Notes: generated by a model from the sequence alone, not told the origin. A stretch of DNA of 64,000 bases from Laceyella sediminis (GCF_003003125.1 NZ_PVTZ01000002.1:1-64000), one strand, 5' to 3'. Positions 36,916 through 46,984 are shown, counted from the first letter of the stretch. Program-made: numbers and translations.

Positions 36916-37526
36916 GATGGAAACTTATGGAGGAATTTGAAAAAGAGCAATCTAAATTAGCTCGCGCATCTTCACGGTTTAATGAGAAGGTGCAGGAAAC
37001 CCAAGACGAATTATCCTGCCTTCATAACGAATTAAAAGCGGTCATTTATCGGGAAGTGACTGAGGAAGTAGATTTATCCGGTGAAAAGGAAAAACTTAGA
37101 GCCGAAATTAAAAAGACCGAAGAAGCCGTTAATCATGCAATCGAAGAACGCGACCAGGCAAATTCGGTCATTAGCCAATCCAAAAAAGCCGAAATAACGA
37201 GGCTTAATCTAATCCGTTCCTGGCATGGTGAGTATGCCGAAAGTGTTCGAAAGCAAGCCGAACCTATTTTAAAACGAATTGAAGAAGCACGATCTGAATA
37301 TTACAATTCACTTCTCGATTTGTTGAAGATGATTGACCTTTACGATGAGAAATACAAAGAAGTCAAAGACAAAATAGGTGACGTGAGAAATGAAGAAGGC
37401 TCATGGGTTGTTATGGGCCCAGTTCTGTCATTGGGATTAGCCAAACTAATCACCGATGAGGAATTACAAATGATTGAACGCGGTCAATTGCCAAGCGATG
37501 TTAAACGAAAGCCAACAGTATTATAA
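36894..37526 (+). CDS. coiled-coil protein
   Basis: A 210-residue protein, start ATG 36894 (an in-frame ATG at 36876 is possible). Residues about 10-150 are a long charged heptad-like coiled coil, with a short C-terminal part (WVVMGPVLSLGLAKLITDEEL). Function unknown; possibly structural or partition-related. Confidence 0.6.
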   Translation: MGEFKVLRWKLMEEFEKEQSKLARASSRFNEKVQETQDELSCLHNELKAVIYREVTEEVDLSGEKEKLRAEIKKTEEAVNHAIEERDQANSVISQSKKAEITRLNLIRSWHGEYAESVRKQAEPILKRIEEARSEYYNSLLDLLKMIDLYDEKYKEVKDKIGDVRNEEGSWVVMGPVLSLGLAKLITDEELQMIERGQLPSDVKRKPTVL

Positions 37527-37541
37527 TAGGGGGAATCGTTA

Positions 37542-37727
37542 ATGAATATCAGAGCGGTATATGCAGAAGCGAAGGAAGCAGTTAATAACGGAAAAGTGAC
37601 GAAAGAACTGAAAGACAGGTTATATGATGCAGCTAGCCGATCCGGTGGCAATTTAGATTATCGCGTACTTTACGGCAGGGTTAAACGTCTGCTGGAAATT
37701 CAAGAAAGCGGAGAAGAAGGAAAATGA
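37542..37727 (+). CDS. small unknown protein
   Basis: A 61-residue helical protein, with AGGGGGAA before ATG 37542. Its stop overlaps the ATG of the next gene by 4 bp. Not recognised. Confidence 0.55.
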   Translation: MNIRAVYAEAKEAVNNGKVTKELKDRLYDAASRSGGNLDYRVLYGRVKRLLEIQESGEEGK

Positions 37728-37924
37728 TTGCGTTACCTCGTGTGTTGCGAATCGAAATAGACGGAATCATTCGGTATGGGAAATACTGTTCCCGATGCGG
37801 TACGGTTAAAACACTCGACCAATTTACGAAGTATACCAAGGGAAAGTGCATCCATTGTAGCCGGTTGGTTGATCGGGAAAGACGCGAAAGACAAAGACAA
37901 AAGAACGAATTAGGGGCGGAATAA
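37724..37924 (+). CDS. small zinc-ribbon protein
   Basis: A 66-residue protein with YCSRCGTVKTLDQFTKYTKGKCIHCSR, a CxxC…CxxC zinc ribbon like those in phage HNH-associated proteins, and a basic C-terminal helix. The ATGA overlap with the preceding gene shows coupling. Confidence 0.6.
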   Translation: MIALPRVLRIEIDGIIRYGKYCSRCGTVKTLDQFTKYTKGKCIHCSRLVDRERRERQRQKNELGAE

Positions 37925-37949
37925 AAACCGCCCCACTTTTTTTATGTTG
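37912..37949 (+). terminator. terminator of element backbone operon
   Basis: GGGGCGG/CCGCCCC hairpin followed by a T run, overlapping the end of the zinc-ribbon gene. Confidence 0.8.
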
Positions 37950-38136
37950 TTGAATGTAAGAATGTCCTTTTTAAGAAAGTGGCTGCGCTAATATAAGTGA
38001 TTAACTTAGGGTGACACAACAAAAAAATTTTTATCTCTTGTGTCCCTGTCTCTAAGGTGCTTGCGCTTAGAAAACAGATACTGATCAAGGAACAAATGAT
38101 GTTCCTAATAATAAAAAGCAAAACGGAGGTATTGCT

Positions 38137-38568
38137 ATGGTAAAAGATAAAGACGGTATCATTGACTATTCCAAATATCGAGAGATCGATGAATCAACAA
38201 ACGGTATTATCGAAGCTATTAATGAGTATGTTGGCAAAACAATATTCAGTTCTCCGGTTGTTGGGCCTTGGGATGTTAAAATTAAATTTTCCGTGCTTGG
38301 TGAAGGGACATTCCATAAAACAGAACTATTTCTTCGGCTGTTCAAACATCTCAAGAAAAGTTTTGATGACAAGATTAAGTGTGCTATTTATTTTAATCAG
38401 TATAGCAACTTGGAGAGAAATGCTCGAGAAAAGGGAGATGTTCGATTGGATTATGTTTTAACGGTAGACTATGCTACACCACGGTTTTTAGATCGCATAC
38501 AGTCTGAGGTACGAAAACTTAAAGATGACCGCGACACCCTGACGATTATCGCTTCTCAAACAGAATAA
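38137..38568 (+). CDS. unknown protein near the right att end
   Basis: A 143-residue protein with ACGGAGG upstream of ATG 38137. Alternating strands and helices; no motif recognised. It is the last gene before the att copy at 38768, a common cargo or excision-control position. Confidence 0.5.
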   Translation: MVKDKDGIIDYSKYREIDESTNGIIEAINEYVGKTIFSSPVVGPWDVKIKFSVLGEGTFHKTELFLRLFKHLKKSFDDKIKCAIYFNQYSNLERNAREKGDVRLDYVLTVDYATPRFLDRIQSEVRKLKDDRDTLTIIASQTE

Positions 38569-38767
38569 AATTATTTCAAAAGAAGGCTTTCCTAGATATT
38601 GCGCTAAAGGGCTGTAAGAGATTATAATTTAACCGACAATATCGCTAAGCACAAGACCGTTAGACGGAATGAAAACGTGTGCTGTCTACGGTAAAGGCTT
38701 CGATTAGCACAACGACTGATATTTCGGCATTTGATCGCCTGATATAGCGCATTTTGGGGACTCGTTA

Positions 38768-38819
38768 GGTCTCCGGAACCAGGTGCCCAGGTTCGAATCC
38801 TGGTAGGCGCACCAAAACC
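38768..38819 (+). repeat. attR: duplicate of tRNA-Arg 3' end
   Basis: 43 bp identical to 24122-24164, then A instead of G at the discriminator, then CCAAAACC. The 5' half of the tRNA is absent. Homology to the 24174-24330 region (including the integrase leader) continues after it, showing a second related element inserted in tandem. Confidence 0.9.
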
Positions 38820-38939
38820 AGATATCACCGCAATTTATGAGCGCTTGTCTAATACCGCAAATAAACTGCCGGTTTGCACAACACCTTCTAGCGTGTTTCT
38901 GTATCTTAGCGGATCAGAACATGCTGGGAGGTGTTTTTC

Positions 38940-39690
38940 ATGTCTAAAAAGGTAAGCACATTATAACCAGACGCAGAGACTTCACGAAACTATCCCCCAT
39001 TATTGACCTTCCTATAATAGACCTTTAACCACTTCATTAACTTGAAGAAAACGAAGGCGTCCGCGAGCATACAAGCGATTACCACATGCTTATGGGCAAT
39101 TTCCTCAACGGCTTAACGAAACTTACCCCGATATTAAAACCATAAACCAATTAATGCCGCCATACTTCGCGCCTACACCATTTACCTAAGCAATTATCGC
39201 TATAACGAGCAAGCAGACGCGAAAAAGGGCTTTCTATTTACCACCGTTAACAAATACCAGAGAATAAGCGCAATTCAGGGACTTGGTAATTATGTACCTG
39301 ATACTGGACACAGGCATGCGTATTTCCGATATCTGCAACCTAGAGCTACAAGACATTGATTTTAAAACACGAGCTTTTATTCTGCCCGCACACAAGAACA
39401 AGAACCGAAAGCTACGAATCATAACATTATCTATCCACGTAGTAAAGCTGCTGTTAGAGCCTGTAACCTAAAACAAGGCGCACTTTGATACAAAATATGT
39501 CTTCCTGTCTAACTGCAGCACTCAATATAACCCTAATTCATTTAGACGCCGCCTGCTCATTTATAATGAAAAAGCAGGCATCGAAAAACGAGTAAGCTCG
39601 CATTTATTCCGCCATATGTTCTAAACGGTGGCGATATATTCACGTAACAACGTATTGCAGAACATGCTGAAATATCCACTGGTCTGAGGG
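38940..39690 (+). pseudogene. decayed tyrosine integrase of a second element
   Basis: Fragments homologous to the integrase at 24321 occur in order: an MSKKGKHIITRRR-like start near 38941, DTGMRISDICNLELQDIDFKTRAFILPAHKNKN (39283-39471), NPNSFRRRLLIYNEKAGIEKRVSSHLFRHMF (to about 39620), then broken AEISTG… Stops and frameshifts interrupt every domain, and the C-terminal Tyr block is lost. Confidence 0.85.
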
Positions 39691-40008
39691 GTTCAGTATA
39701 GAATATGTAACTTAGGAAATTGCTATGGAAAATTAAGGGACAGCAGACGGAAATTTTGCCTGATATAAGGGTGTTTCCTGCGCCGCGGAATTTCTTTGTA
39801 TCCGTTTTGCATTAAATCTAATTCAAATGACTGTAGAATATAACAATGCAAAAGATTGAAGTCTTATCATCTTCTATGTGAATAATATTATTTATAAGTA
39901 TTATAAGACTGGTAAACTTTATATGTATCGCAGATTCTTAATGCCGCTTTTATTTTAACGGAAGGTCAGATAAACTTATAAAGCAAAGAGGAAAAACTAG
40001 GTGATAAA
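39691..40008. other. gene-free stretch before the R-M system
   Basis: No open frame or hairpin that I can support. It probably contains the promoter of the R-M genes (TTATAA-like boxes near 39970). Confidence 0.4.
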
Positions 40009-40227
40009 ATGGCATATACCTCCTCAGAAGCAGGTAAAAGATTGGCGGAAATAGTCGGACGTGACAAGCCATACTCAAAGCAATATATCCATAAACTATG
40101 TAGTACCGGTGCTCTAAGGCACATGAAAGTAGGAACTAATAACTTACTTATTATAACAGAGGAAGACCTACATGATTACGTAAGAACTAGCTACAATCCT
40201 AAAGTGGGTAGACCTAAAAATAGTTGA
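40009..40227 (+). CDS. small HTH protein of the R-M locus
   Basis: A 72-residue protein of the excisionase/HTH_17 type (YTSSEAGKRLAEIVGRD…YIHKLCSTGALRHMKVGTNNLLIITEEDLHDYV). Such proteins bind DNA as controllers or excisionases. It is 70 bp before the methylase gene, so a controller role for the R-M system is plausible but not proven. Confidence 0.6.
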   Translation: MAYTSSEAGKRLAEIVGRDKPYSKQYIHKLCSTGALRHMKVGTNNLLIITEEDLHDYVRTSYNPKVGRPKNS

Positions 40228-40296
40228 CGCTCGTCAACAATAATGGTAGCCTTTATTATAGGCTTTAATCACCTTAAGCCGTGAGGATGTGTGAAA

Positions 40297-41514
40297 ATGA
40301 CTGCTACAAATAAGTTAGACTTAAGTAGCTATTACCGTTTAAACTATGACGAGGATGTACCACACATTATTAAGTATATGGGGTCAAAGCGAAACTTAAT
40401 GGGCTTTGTAGTTGAGGGCATTTCAGAAGTATATAAGGGTGGAGTAGTTTGCGACTTGTTTGCAGGCTCTAGCGTCTTAGCAGGCGCTCTAAGAGATCAG
40501 GTTCCTATACTGTCTAACGATATTCAGGAGTATTCTGCGGTATTGGCTAAGACATACCTAGGAGATTATAAGTGGAGCGACAATACAACACTAATTGAGG
40601 ATGTTGTGAGTAAAGCATCTGAGATTGTAAAGCAGTTTAAGCAAAGTTACCCGTATTTATACTTTGATTATGATCGCCCTTTTACATTAGATGAGTTTAT
40701 TAAGCTAGAAGAAGAGCAGCGCCAGCTGGTAAATGAGGACTTTTCTAAGTTCCCTTATCACCTTTTCACAAAAAACTATTCAGGAAGGTATTGGTCTTAC
40801 GACCAATGTGTATGGATCGATTCTATTAGAGCGGTAGCTGATGATTACAAAGGTACACCTTATTATTATGCTATTATCTCTAGCCTAATGTTTGCTATGT
40901 CGTACAATTCTCAAAGTACAGGGCATTATGCGCAATATAGAGATGCTACGTCCGTTGCGTCAATGAACGACATTCTAATTTATCGTAGGAAAGAAATACT
41001 TCCATTCTTTATACGTAAAATGGAAGAATTTAAGCAAAAGTTCGGGCGGAATCAGCTAAAGCATGTAATAGTTTCGATGGATTACAGAGACTGCCTAGAT
41101 ATTCTTCCATCTGGAGCAACTGTCTATGCTGACCCACCCTACTGTTTTGTACATTATTCCCGCTTCTATCATGCAATTGAGACACTTGTAAAATACGACT
41201 ATCCAGAGGTCAAGTATAAAGGCAGATACAGAACTGATCGACACCAGTCCCCTTTCTGCATTCGTACTCAGGTAGCAGGCGCATTTGAAGCCATGTTTAG
41301 TAAGATTAAGCAAAAAGAGGCTAACTTAGTGCTCAGTTACAGTAACACAGGCATGATTGATTTAGAAAAATTGTTAAAGTTATCCCAAAAAATTCTAGGT
41401 TCTGCTTATCAAATCGATGTAAGGCTACTTGACTACCAACATAGTACGATGGGGCGCAGAGAAGATAAAAGCAGAGACGTGAAAGAGTGTCTAGTGATAG
41501 CTAAAACCCAATGA
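40297..41514 (+). CDS. D12-class N6-adenine DNA methyltransferase
   Basis: A 405-residue enzyme. PHIIKYMGSKRNL at the start and VCDLFAGSSVLAGAL (SAM-binding motif I) are followed by YADPPYCFVHYSRFYH (DPPY, motif IV), with a large recognition insert between, the D12 order (Dam, DpnM). Start ATG 40297 has GAGG 10 nt upstream. It is convergent with the restriction gene at 41516, whose stop lies one base away. D12 enzymes often methylate GATC-containing sites, which fits the BglII/BstYI-like endonuclease. Confidence 0.88.
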   Translation: MTATNKLDLSSYYRLNYDEDVPHIIKYMGSKRNLMGFVVEGISEVYKGGVVCDLFAGSSVLAGALRDQVPILSNDIQEYSAVLAKTYLGDYKWSDNTTLIEDVVSKASEIVKQFKQSYPYLYFDYDRPFTLDEFIKLEEEQRQLVNEDFSKFPYHLFTKNYSGRYWSYDQCVWIDSIRAVADDYKGTPYYYAIISSLMFAMSYNSQSTGHYAQYRDATSVASMNDILIYRRKEILPFFIRKMEEFKQKFGRNQLKHVIVSMDYRDCLDILPSGATVYADPPYCFVHYSRFYHAIETLVKYDYPEVKYKGRYRTDRHQSPFCIRTQVAGAFEAMFSKIKQKEANLVLSYSNTGMIDLEKLLKLSQKILGSAYQIDVRLLDYQHSTMGRREDKSRDVKECLVIAKTQ

Positions 41515-41515
41515 C

Positions 41516-42175
41516 TTAATTATCTTCTACATAGAGCTCTTTAGAGATGCCAAATACTAATAATGGACAACCTCCGCCCCCTCCACCCTGGATGCGGGGC
41601 AATAATTTTGACATGTGTGTAGTAGAAGTGCCATACTTACTTCCTTTTCCAAGTTTATTAAATAATTCTTGTAAGTGGTCGCATCTAGTTATAATAATAC
41701 CAACACTTATTGCTTGTAACTCAAACAACAAACGGAAATTATTTAAATCACGATCAAAAAAAGGGTCTTTATTGTTCCACTCAATTTCTAAGGCTATCTT
41801 ATTCTTATAACAATCAACCTTATGTGTTGGTGAATCAAAAGCATTGTCGTCTATAACTACTTGTGTTTTAAAAGACCTCTCTTCCCAACCAAGGCTATAA
41901 AAGTGTTTATCAATCATATTGGAAACTTTAGACTTTCTGCCCCCTCCATCTACTATACTACTTTTTGGTAATCGAAAATTTTCTAGAACAGTAAGAATAT
42001 CGTCCCATTCGTTTGGAAAATCATTTTTTAATATTGCGCAAGCATGGCGCCATTCATGTACTTCATACAAATCAGTAATATGTTTAGGTAGTAGTTCAAT
42101 GCCCACGTTATAAACACCCTCTTTAGAACATTTTTTATATAAAGAAATATTTTTAATACTACACATATTATACAT
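41516..42175 (-). CDS. BglII/BstYI-like type II restriction endonuclease
   Basis: A 219-residue protein. A PD-(D/E)xK-like core is visible in HKVDCYKNKIALEIEWNNKDPFFDRDLNNF (Asp…Glu-x-Glu) followed by LQAISVGIIITRCDHLQ. An unusual run of six glycines precedes CPLLVFGIS at the C-terminus. This resembles the BglII/BstYI family, whose members cut around GATC. It pairs tail-to-tail with the D12 methylase. The specificity AGATCT or RGATCY is a prediction from family only. Confidence 0.72.
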   Translation of the reverse strand: MYNMCSIKNISLYKKCSKEGVYNVGIELLPKHITDLYEVHEWRHACAILKNDFPNEWDDILTVLENFRLPKSSIVDGGGRKSKVSNMIDKHFYSLGWEERSFKTQVVIDDNAFDSPTHKVDCYKNKIALEIEWNNKDPFFDRDLNNFRLLFELQAISVGIIITRCDHLQELFNKLGKGSKYGTSTTHMSKLLPRIQGGGGGGCPLLVFGISKELYVEDN

Positions 42176-42342
42176 ACACTTAAGCAGTTTTACGAGAATC
42201 CATAAGAATCTAATAAATATAGGAGGCCTTACCTTTAGATGTCCTTTCTTTTATGAAGATGCTTTTAGCATCCACAAGCGTGTCAGAGAATTTACGCCAG
42301 CTGCTCATACATGAGTTGCACTATTGCTGATGATATGAAAAA

Positions 42343-42729
42343 GTGAACGCCCTAGCAGAAGTGCTTGTATGTGAAGACACAGCGAAGGTACGGGGCGCGT
42401 TATTGAAGCCAGGCAAAAATACGCAGAAATTGAAACGTATTATATATCCCTTACGGGAAATTGAAGCACAAGGAAAAGCCTCGAAGGACTATGAACACAA
42501 AGCGCTACAGCTTGCTCATAAACTCAAGCGCGATTACCAGCGCATTGTGAAAGACATTCAGAAGCAGGCCGAGGACGTGCTATTTTCGCCTGTCGATCCG
42601 CCAAGCGAACACGAACGCCGACTAAATAACATGCAGAAAAAATTGGAAAATGTCGTACTGTTTGTGGTTAGCGCTTAGCAGGCGCAGGACGCGTTGGGAA
42701 AATTAGCGGAGCAATCCGCTAAAAATCAC
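42343..42729 (+). pseudogene. helical protein with premature amber stop
   Basis: From GTG 42343, 111 charged helical codons run to TAG 42676. The same frame then continues 17 codons (QAQDALGKLAEQSAKNH) to TAA. There is no ribosome binding site at the GTG and an upstream in-frame stop, so both ends look damaged. Not recognised. Confidence 0.45.
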
Positions 42730-42756
42730 TAATTAGGCGCATTATATTGCGCGTTT

Positions 42757-42798
42757 GAAAACCGTTCCTCTTGTGAGGGACGGTTTTTTCGTTTTATT
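42757..42798 (+). terminator. intrinsic terminator
   Basis: AACCGTTCCTC/GAGGGACGGTT followed by TTTTTT, separating the remnant from the core protease gene. Confidence 0.8.
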
Positions 42799-42910
42799 GC
42801 CATGTTTCCTTACATTTCATATATCTATTTTTAATATATAATGATCTCGTTCATGCTGATGAACACTAACTTTCCTGTTAAATATAACAAACCACCTACG
42901 GGAGGTACAC

Positions 42911-44116
42911 ATGAAACCCATTTTAGGCTTCGTTGCCCTAACCGTCGCACTGACAGTGGCTTCGTGGTCCACGGTTGCTAGCGCGGCGCCAACGCTCACT
43001 CCCGACAAAGCGACGGAAGAAATCATTGTAAAATTCAAACCACACACCTCCAAGAAAAAAATGGCCGCCATCCACGCCGAGATCCGTTCGGAGGTGGAAG
43101 AAACTTCTACTCTTGGCCACCAAGTGGTGAAGGTGAAACGCAGTTCGTTGGCTACGTTGTTACGGAAATACAAGCAACATCCCGATGTAGCCTATGCGGA
43201 GCCCAACTATGTCTACCGCGCCAGCGTCCTACCCTCCGCGCGGCATATCCGCTCATGGCAAACCCGGTTCTCTATCACGCCTAATGACCCTTACTTTTGG
43301 AACAAACAATGGGGCCCCAAGCGCGTGCAGGCTCACTTGGCTTGGCAAACGGCTCCGATTGGCAAAACCGTAAAAATCGCGGTTGTCGATACGGGCATCC
43401 AACCCAATCATCCTGATTTGCGGGGCAAGGTGCTAAGGGGCTGGGATTTTGTAGATGACGATAATACCCAACAGGATCTCAACGGGCATGGCACCCACTG
43501 CGCCGGCATCATCGCCGCGACATCCAACAACGGAATTGGAATCGCTGGCCTAGCTCCCAACGCCAAGTTGCTTCCCGTACGCGTGTTAGATGAGCAAGGC
43601 GAAGGAACTGCCGCCGACATCGCTGACGGAATCAAGTACGCCGCCGACCAGGGAGCTCAAGTGATCAATCTAAGCCTGGGCGGGCCGGAGAACAGCCTCA
43701 CCATTAAAAATGCAATAGATTACGCTTGGAACAAAGGGGCGATCGTCGTGGTCGCCGCCGGCAATGAAAGCACCGATCAACCCAGCTATCCGGCTTATTA
43801 CAGTCGGGCACTGGCTGTCGCCTCCACCGATTCTGACGATCAGCGCTCTTGGTTTTCCAATTATGGACATTGGGTGGATGTGGCCGCACCTGGAGGCAAC
43901 ATCTACTCAACCGTAACTGGAGGTGGGTACGCATACGACAGCGGCACCTCGATGGCCGCCCCCCACGTATCAGGTATTGCCGGGTTGTTAGCTGGCCAAG
44001 GCCGGACGAACGCCCAAATCCGTGCTGCGATTGAAAACACTGCCGATAAAGTGCCCGGCACAGGCACCGACTGGACACATGGGCGTGTCAATGCCTATCG
44101 CGCGATATCTTATTAA
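42911..44116 (+). CDS. thermitase-like subtilisin protease
   Basis: A 401-residue secreted serine protease. A signal peptide (residues 1-26, ending VASA) and an inhibitor-like propeptide (about 27-120, with EEIIVKFKPHTSKKK and AYAEPNYVY) precede the mature enzyme beginning near SITPNDPYFW. Catalytic Asp160 (VVDTG), His193 (GHGTHC), oxyanion Asn285 and Ser347 (GTSMAAPH) are present, as is the free cysteine after the His that marks thermitase/proteinase K-type subtilases. Much of the mature part matches Thermoactinomyces thermitase (WDFVD, NGHGTHCAGI, RAAIENTADK). GGGAGG precedes ATG 42911. Confidence 0.95.
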   Translation: MKPILGFVALTVALTVASWSTVASAAPTLTPDKATEEIIVKFKPHTSKKKMAAIHAEIRSEVEETSTLGHQVVKVKRSSLATLLRKYKQHPDVAYAEPNYVYRASVLPSARHIRSWQTRFSITPNDPYFWNKQWGPKRVQAHLAWQTAPIGKTVKIAVVDTGIQPNHPDLRGKVLRGWDFVDDDNTQQDLNGHGTHCAGIIAATSNNGIGIAGLAPNAKLLPVRVLDEQGEGTAADIADGIKYAADQGAQVINLSLGGPENSLTIKNAIDYAWNKGAIVVVAAGNESTDQPSYPAYYSRALAVASTDSDDQRSWFSNYGHWVDVAAPGGNIYSTVTGGGYAYDSGTSMAAPHVSGIAGLLAGQGRTNAQIRAAIENTADKVPGTGTDWTHGRVNAYRAISY

Positions 44117-44285
44117 CATCCCGTACAGGGCAACCATGCCGACTGGCGCCACAAAAATGGCCAGTCGGCTTTTTCATTGTCCGCGCAGAAATCTTCCGTT
44201 TCATCGTCGCTGACAAAGGGTAACTGTTTTCAAACCGGAAAACCTCGCTCCTGGTTGCTCAATCATCGAAGCAAAGGAGGGTTTT

Positions 44286-45098
44286 ATGTTTCGCAACTGT
44301 TTCATCTATTTTTTTCTGACGTGTTTCTGTTTCATTCCCATCGGCTGTTCCCCCGCCAAGCCTGCCGATCAATTGACGCTGGAAAAGGGAACCTTCTCCT
44401 TTGCGATGAGCGGCTTGTACAAACCGTTCAGTTACAGAGACTTTCAGCAAAACGGGAAAATCAGCGGGTTTGACGTGGAGATTGGCTATGCGTTGGCCAA
44501 AGAAATGGGTATGAAACCACGCCCCGTCACCACGCCTTGGGAAACCATCATCGCCGGGCTGGAGGCACGCAAATACGATGCGATTTTAGGTAGCATGGCG
44601 ATCACAAAAAAGCGCGACCAAGCGGTGGACTTCACGGACCCTTACTACCGGTCGGGAGCGCAGGTCTTCGTGAAAAAAGAGAATCGCACTATCACGTCAA
44701 TCAAAGATCTGAAAAACAAGACCATCGGCGTGGTGAAAGCGAGCACCTTCAAAGATGTGGCGTTGACTCACTCCCCATCGATCGTGGAATACACCAGCGA
44801 CATCACGGCTTTGCAAGACTTGCCGACGGGACGCATCGATGCCGTCATCACCGATCAAGCGGTGGGGCTGTACGCCATGAAGCAAATGAAATTCCCTATT
44901 CAAACGGTTGGAGAGCCTCTGACGCTAGACAACATGGCCATTGCCGTGCACTCTGGAGACGAACGCTTGCGACAAAGGCTGAACCAAGCACTAGCTCAGA
45001 TCATTGCAGATGGAACATATGAAAAAATCAGCCGCAAGTATTTTAATCGAAATATTTTGTCATCTAATGCCGAAAAGGAGGCCATTTCTAAACCATGA
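44286..45098 (+). CDS. amino-acid ABC transporter substrate-binding lipoprotein
   Basis: A 270-residue protein with a lipobox IPIGC (Cys21) and the family-3 binding fold (FSFAMSGLYKPFSYRD…GFDVEIGYALAKEMG…YDAILGSMAITKKRDQAVDFTDPYY). It captures a polar amino acid (cystine or glutamine-like; not decidable) outside the membrane. AGGAGGG precedes ATG. Its stop overlaps the permease ATG (ATGA). Confidence 0.9.
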   Translation: MFRNCFIYFFLTCFCFIPIGCSPAKPADQLTLEKGTFSFAMSGLYKPFSYRDFQQNGKISGFDVEIGYALAKEMGMKPRPVTTPWETIIAGLEARKYDAILGSMAITKKRDQAVDFTDPYYRSGAQVFVKKENRTITSIKDLKNKTIGVVKASTFKDVALTHSPSIVEYTSDITALQDLPTGRIDAVITDQAVGLYAMKQMKFPIQTVGEPLTLDNMAIAVHSGDERLRQRLNQALAQIIADGTYEKISRKYFNRNILSSNAEKEAISKP

Positions 45099-45760
45099 CT
45101 TTGTTGGAGATTTTCCAAACCACCTTCATCGGCTTTAGCAAGGCCGCTTGGCAAACGGTATTGCTCACTTTTTGGTCGTTGCTGGTCGGAACGGCGATCG
45201 GCCTTGTGTTCGCTTTTTGCAAAATATCAAGCAACAAGTTATTAAACGGCCTCGCCCAATTGTACATCACCGTGATTCGCGGCACTCCCCTAATCGTCCA
45301 GATTTTTGCCATCTACTTCGGGCTGGCCGAGTTTATTGTCTTGGACTCTTTTACCGCAGGGGTCTTCGCGTTGGCCATCCACGCTGGCGCCTACATCGCT
45401 GAGATTTTTCGCGGCGCCATCCAAGCTGTTGACAGCGGCCAAATGGAAGCGGCCCGCTCTCTCGGCATGAGTTACTCGCTGGCCATGCGCCTCATCATTT
45501 TGCCCCAAGCTTTCCGACGATCCATTCCCCCCTTAGGCAATCAGTTTATCATCGGCTTGAAGGACTCCTCACTCGTTGCTTATATCGGCGGCACCGAACT
45601 ATGGTCAGCCGGTCTGGGAGCTGCTGCCGACAATTTCAAGCAATTTGAGACGTACTTTATTAACGGCTTGTATTATTTAGCACTCATCCTGCTGTTCACT
45701 GGTCTGCTACGGCAACTAGAGCGGCGCCTTCAGGTGGAGAAAAGGGGGACACAAGGATGA
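45095..45760 (+). CDS. amino-acid ABC transporter permease
   Basis: A 221-residue membrane protein with about five helices and the EAA loop ([38 protein letters not shown]), typical of the HisMQ/TcyB type. Coupled by ATGA overlaps to both neighbours. Confidence 0.93.
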   Translation: MTLLEIFQTTFIGFSKAAWQTVLLTFWSLLVGTAIGLVFAFCKISSNKLLNGLAQLYITVIRGTPLIVQIFAIYFGLAEFIVLDSFTAGVFALAIHAGAYIAEIFRGAIQAVDSGQMEAARSLGMSYSLAMRLIILPQAFRRSIPPLGNQFIIGLKDSSLVAYIGGTELWSAGLGAAADNFKQFETYFINGLYYLALILLFTGLLRQLERRLQVEKRGTQG

Positions 45761-46482
45761 TTTCCATCAAAGGATTGGACAAATGGTATAACTCCCTGCA
45801 CGTCTTGCGTGATATCAACTTGCAGGTGGATGAAGGAGAAGTGGTCGTCTTGATCGGCGCCAGCGGATCGGGTAAAAGCACCCTGCTCAGGTGTCTCAAT
45901 CGCTTAGAGCGCGCCGATCGGGGGGAGATTCACATCCTGGGCCGGGAGATCAACCAGACAGACAAAGACTTGGACCAGCTACGGCAACAAGTCGGCATGG
46001 TGTTTCAACATTTTCATTTGTTTCCGCACATGACGGTGATCGAAAATGTGATAGAAGCCCCCATCCACGTGAAGAAGATGAACCGGCGCGCGGCGGAGCG
46101 CTTGGCGACAGAGCTCTTGCAGAAAGTAGGACTGGCTGATAAAATGCACAGCTATCCCCATTCACTGTCTGGTGGACAAAAACAACGGGTGGCCATCGCC
46201 CGCGCCTTAGCTATGCAACCACGGGTCATGCTGTTTGACGAGCCTACTTCCGCTTTGGACCCCGAGTTGGTGGGTGAAGTGCTTTCCGTCATGAAAGAGC
46301 TAGCTCAAGACGGAATGACGATGGTTGTGGTCACGCATGAAATGGGCTTCGCTCGCGAAGTGGCCGATAAAGTGGTTTATATGGACGAAGGGCGCATCAT
46401 TGAACAAGGCACACCAGAACAGATATTTGGCGCGCCCCAAGAAGAACGAACCCAGCGCTTCGTGAGCCAGATCTACAATTGA
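45757..46482 (+). CDS. amino-acid ABC transporter ATPase
   Basis: A 241-residue ATPase of the GlnQ/TcyC type: Walker [11 protein letters not shown]-loop [11 protein letters not shown], signature [15 protein letters not shown], Walker [14 protein letters not shown], switch His in VTHEMGFA. It powers the preceding permease and lipoprotein. Confidence 0.95.
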   Translation: MISIKGLDKWYNSLHVLRDINLQVDEGEVVVLIGASGSGKSTLLRCLNRLERADRGEIHILGREINQTDKDLDQLRQQVGMVFQHFHLFPHMTVIENVIEAPIHVKKMNRRAAERLATELLQKVGLADKMHSYPHSLSGGQKQRVAIARALAMQPRVMLFDEPTSALDPELVGEVLSVMKELAQDGMTMVVVTHEMGFAREVADKVVYMDEGRIIEQGTPEQIFGAPQEERTQRFVSQIYN

Positions 46483-46710
46483 GAAAGCCTGTAAGCCATC
46501 TGCCGCACCATTGCAAATGGGTTACAGACTTTTTCCCTTTTACCTGCACCAAGGAGAGATAACGAGAAGAACACGCCACATTTCGGATGAGGCCGCTTTC
46601 ACAAATCGTCCGCACAATTGAACAATGGTGTTCAAATATCATTTACAACCAATATGATAGAATATCTCAATGTATCCAACAAAAATCATATCATCAGGAG
46701 AGAATCATCA

Positions 46711-46818
46711 ATGGCAAGTTGGATAAAAAAATTTGGTTTGGCCTGTGCGGCCTTATTATTGCTCATCCCGATCGGCGTGTCGATAGAATGGTATTTTATC
46801 TCGTTATTTTTGCCTTAA
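46711..46818 (+). CDS. 35-residue membrane peptide
   Basis: ATG 46711 preceded by AGGAGAG; MASWIKKFGLACAALLLLIP… is one hydrophobic helix with a positive N-terminus, followed by EWYFISLFLP. A terminator follows at 46865. Function unknown. Confidence 0.5.
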   Translation: MASWIKKFGLACAALLLLIPIGVSIEWYFISLFLP

Positions 46819-46864
46819 TCATCCAATTATCTCCATAAAAAATACAATCAAAGATTCATTATTG

Positions 46865-46907
46865 AAAGAGCGGATGCTCCCTTGCTGGGAGGCAATCCGC
46901 TTTTTTA
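46865..46907 (+). terminator. terminator upstream of clpP
   Basis: AGCGGATGCTCCC…GGGAGGCAATCCGCT with a following T run. Confidence 0.75.
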
Positions 46908-46967
46908 TGCGTGTGGTACCCACTCCTCTCGCGGGGATGGCGCCATGTATAATCTGGCCCTCTCTCA

Positions 46968-46984
46968 TTTGACCTTTTTTGACC
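46968..46984 (+). promoter_or_regulatory. CtsR operator of clpP
   Basis: TTTGACC-N3-TTTGACC is the reverse complement of the CtsR heptad repeat (GGTCAAA-N3-GGTCAAA). It overlaps the -35 box, so CtsR would block polymerase until heat or protein stress. Confidence 0.92.

Noticed and set aside
41095-41313. Minus-strand frame inside the D12 methylase
   Set aside because: Covered by conserved methylase motifs on the other strand; no ribosome binding site.
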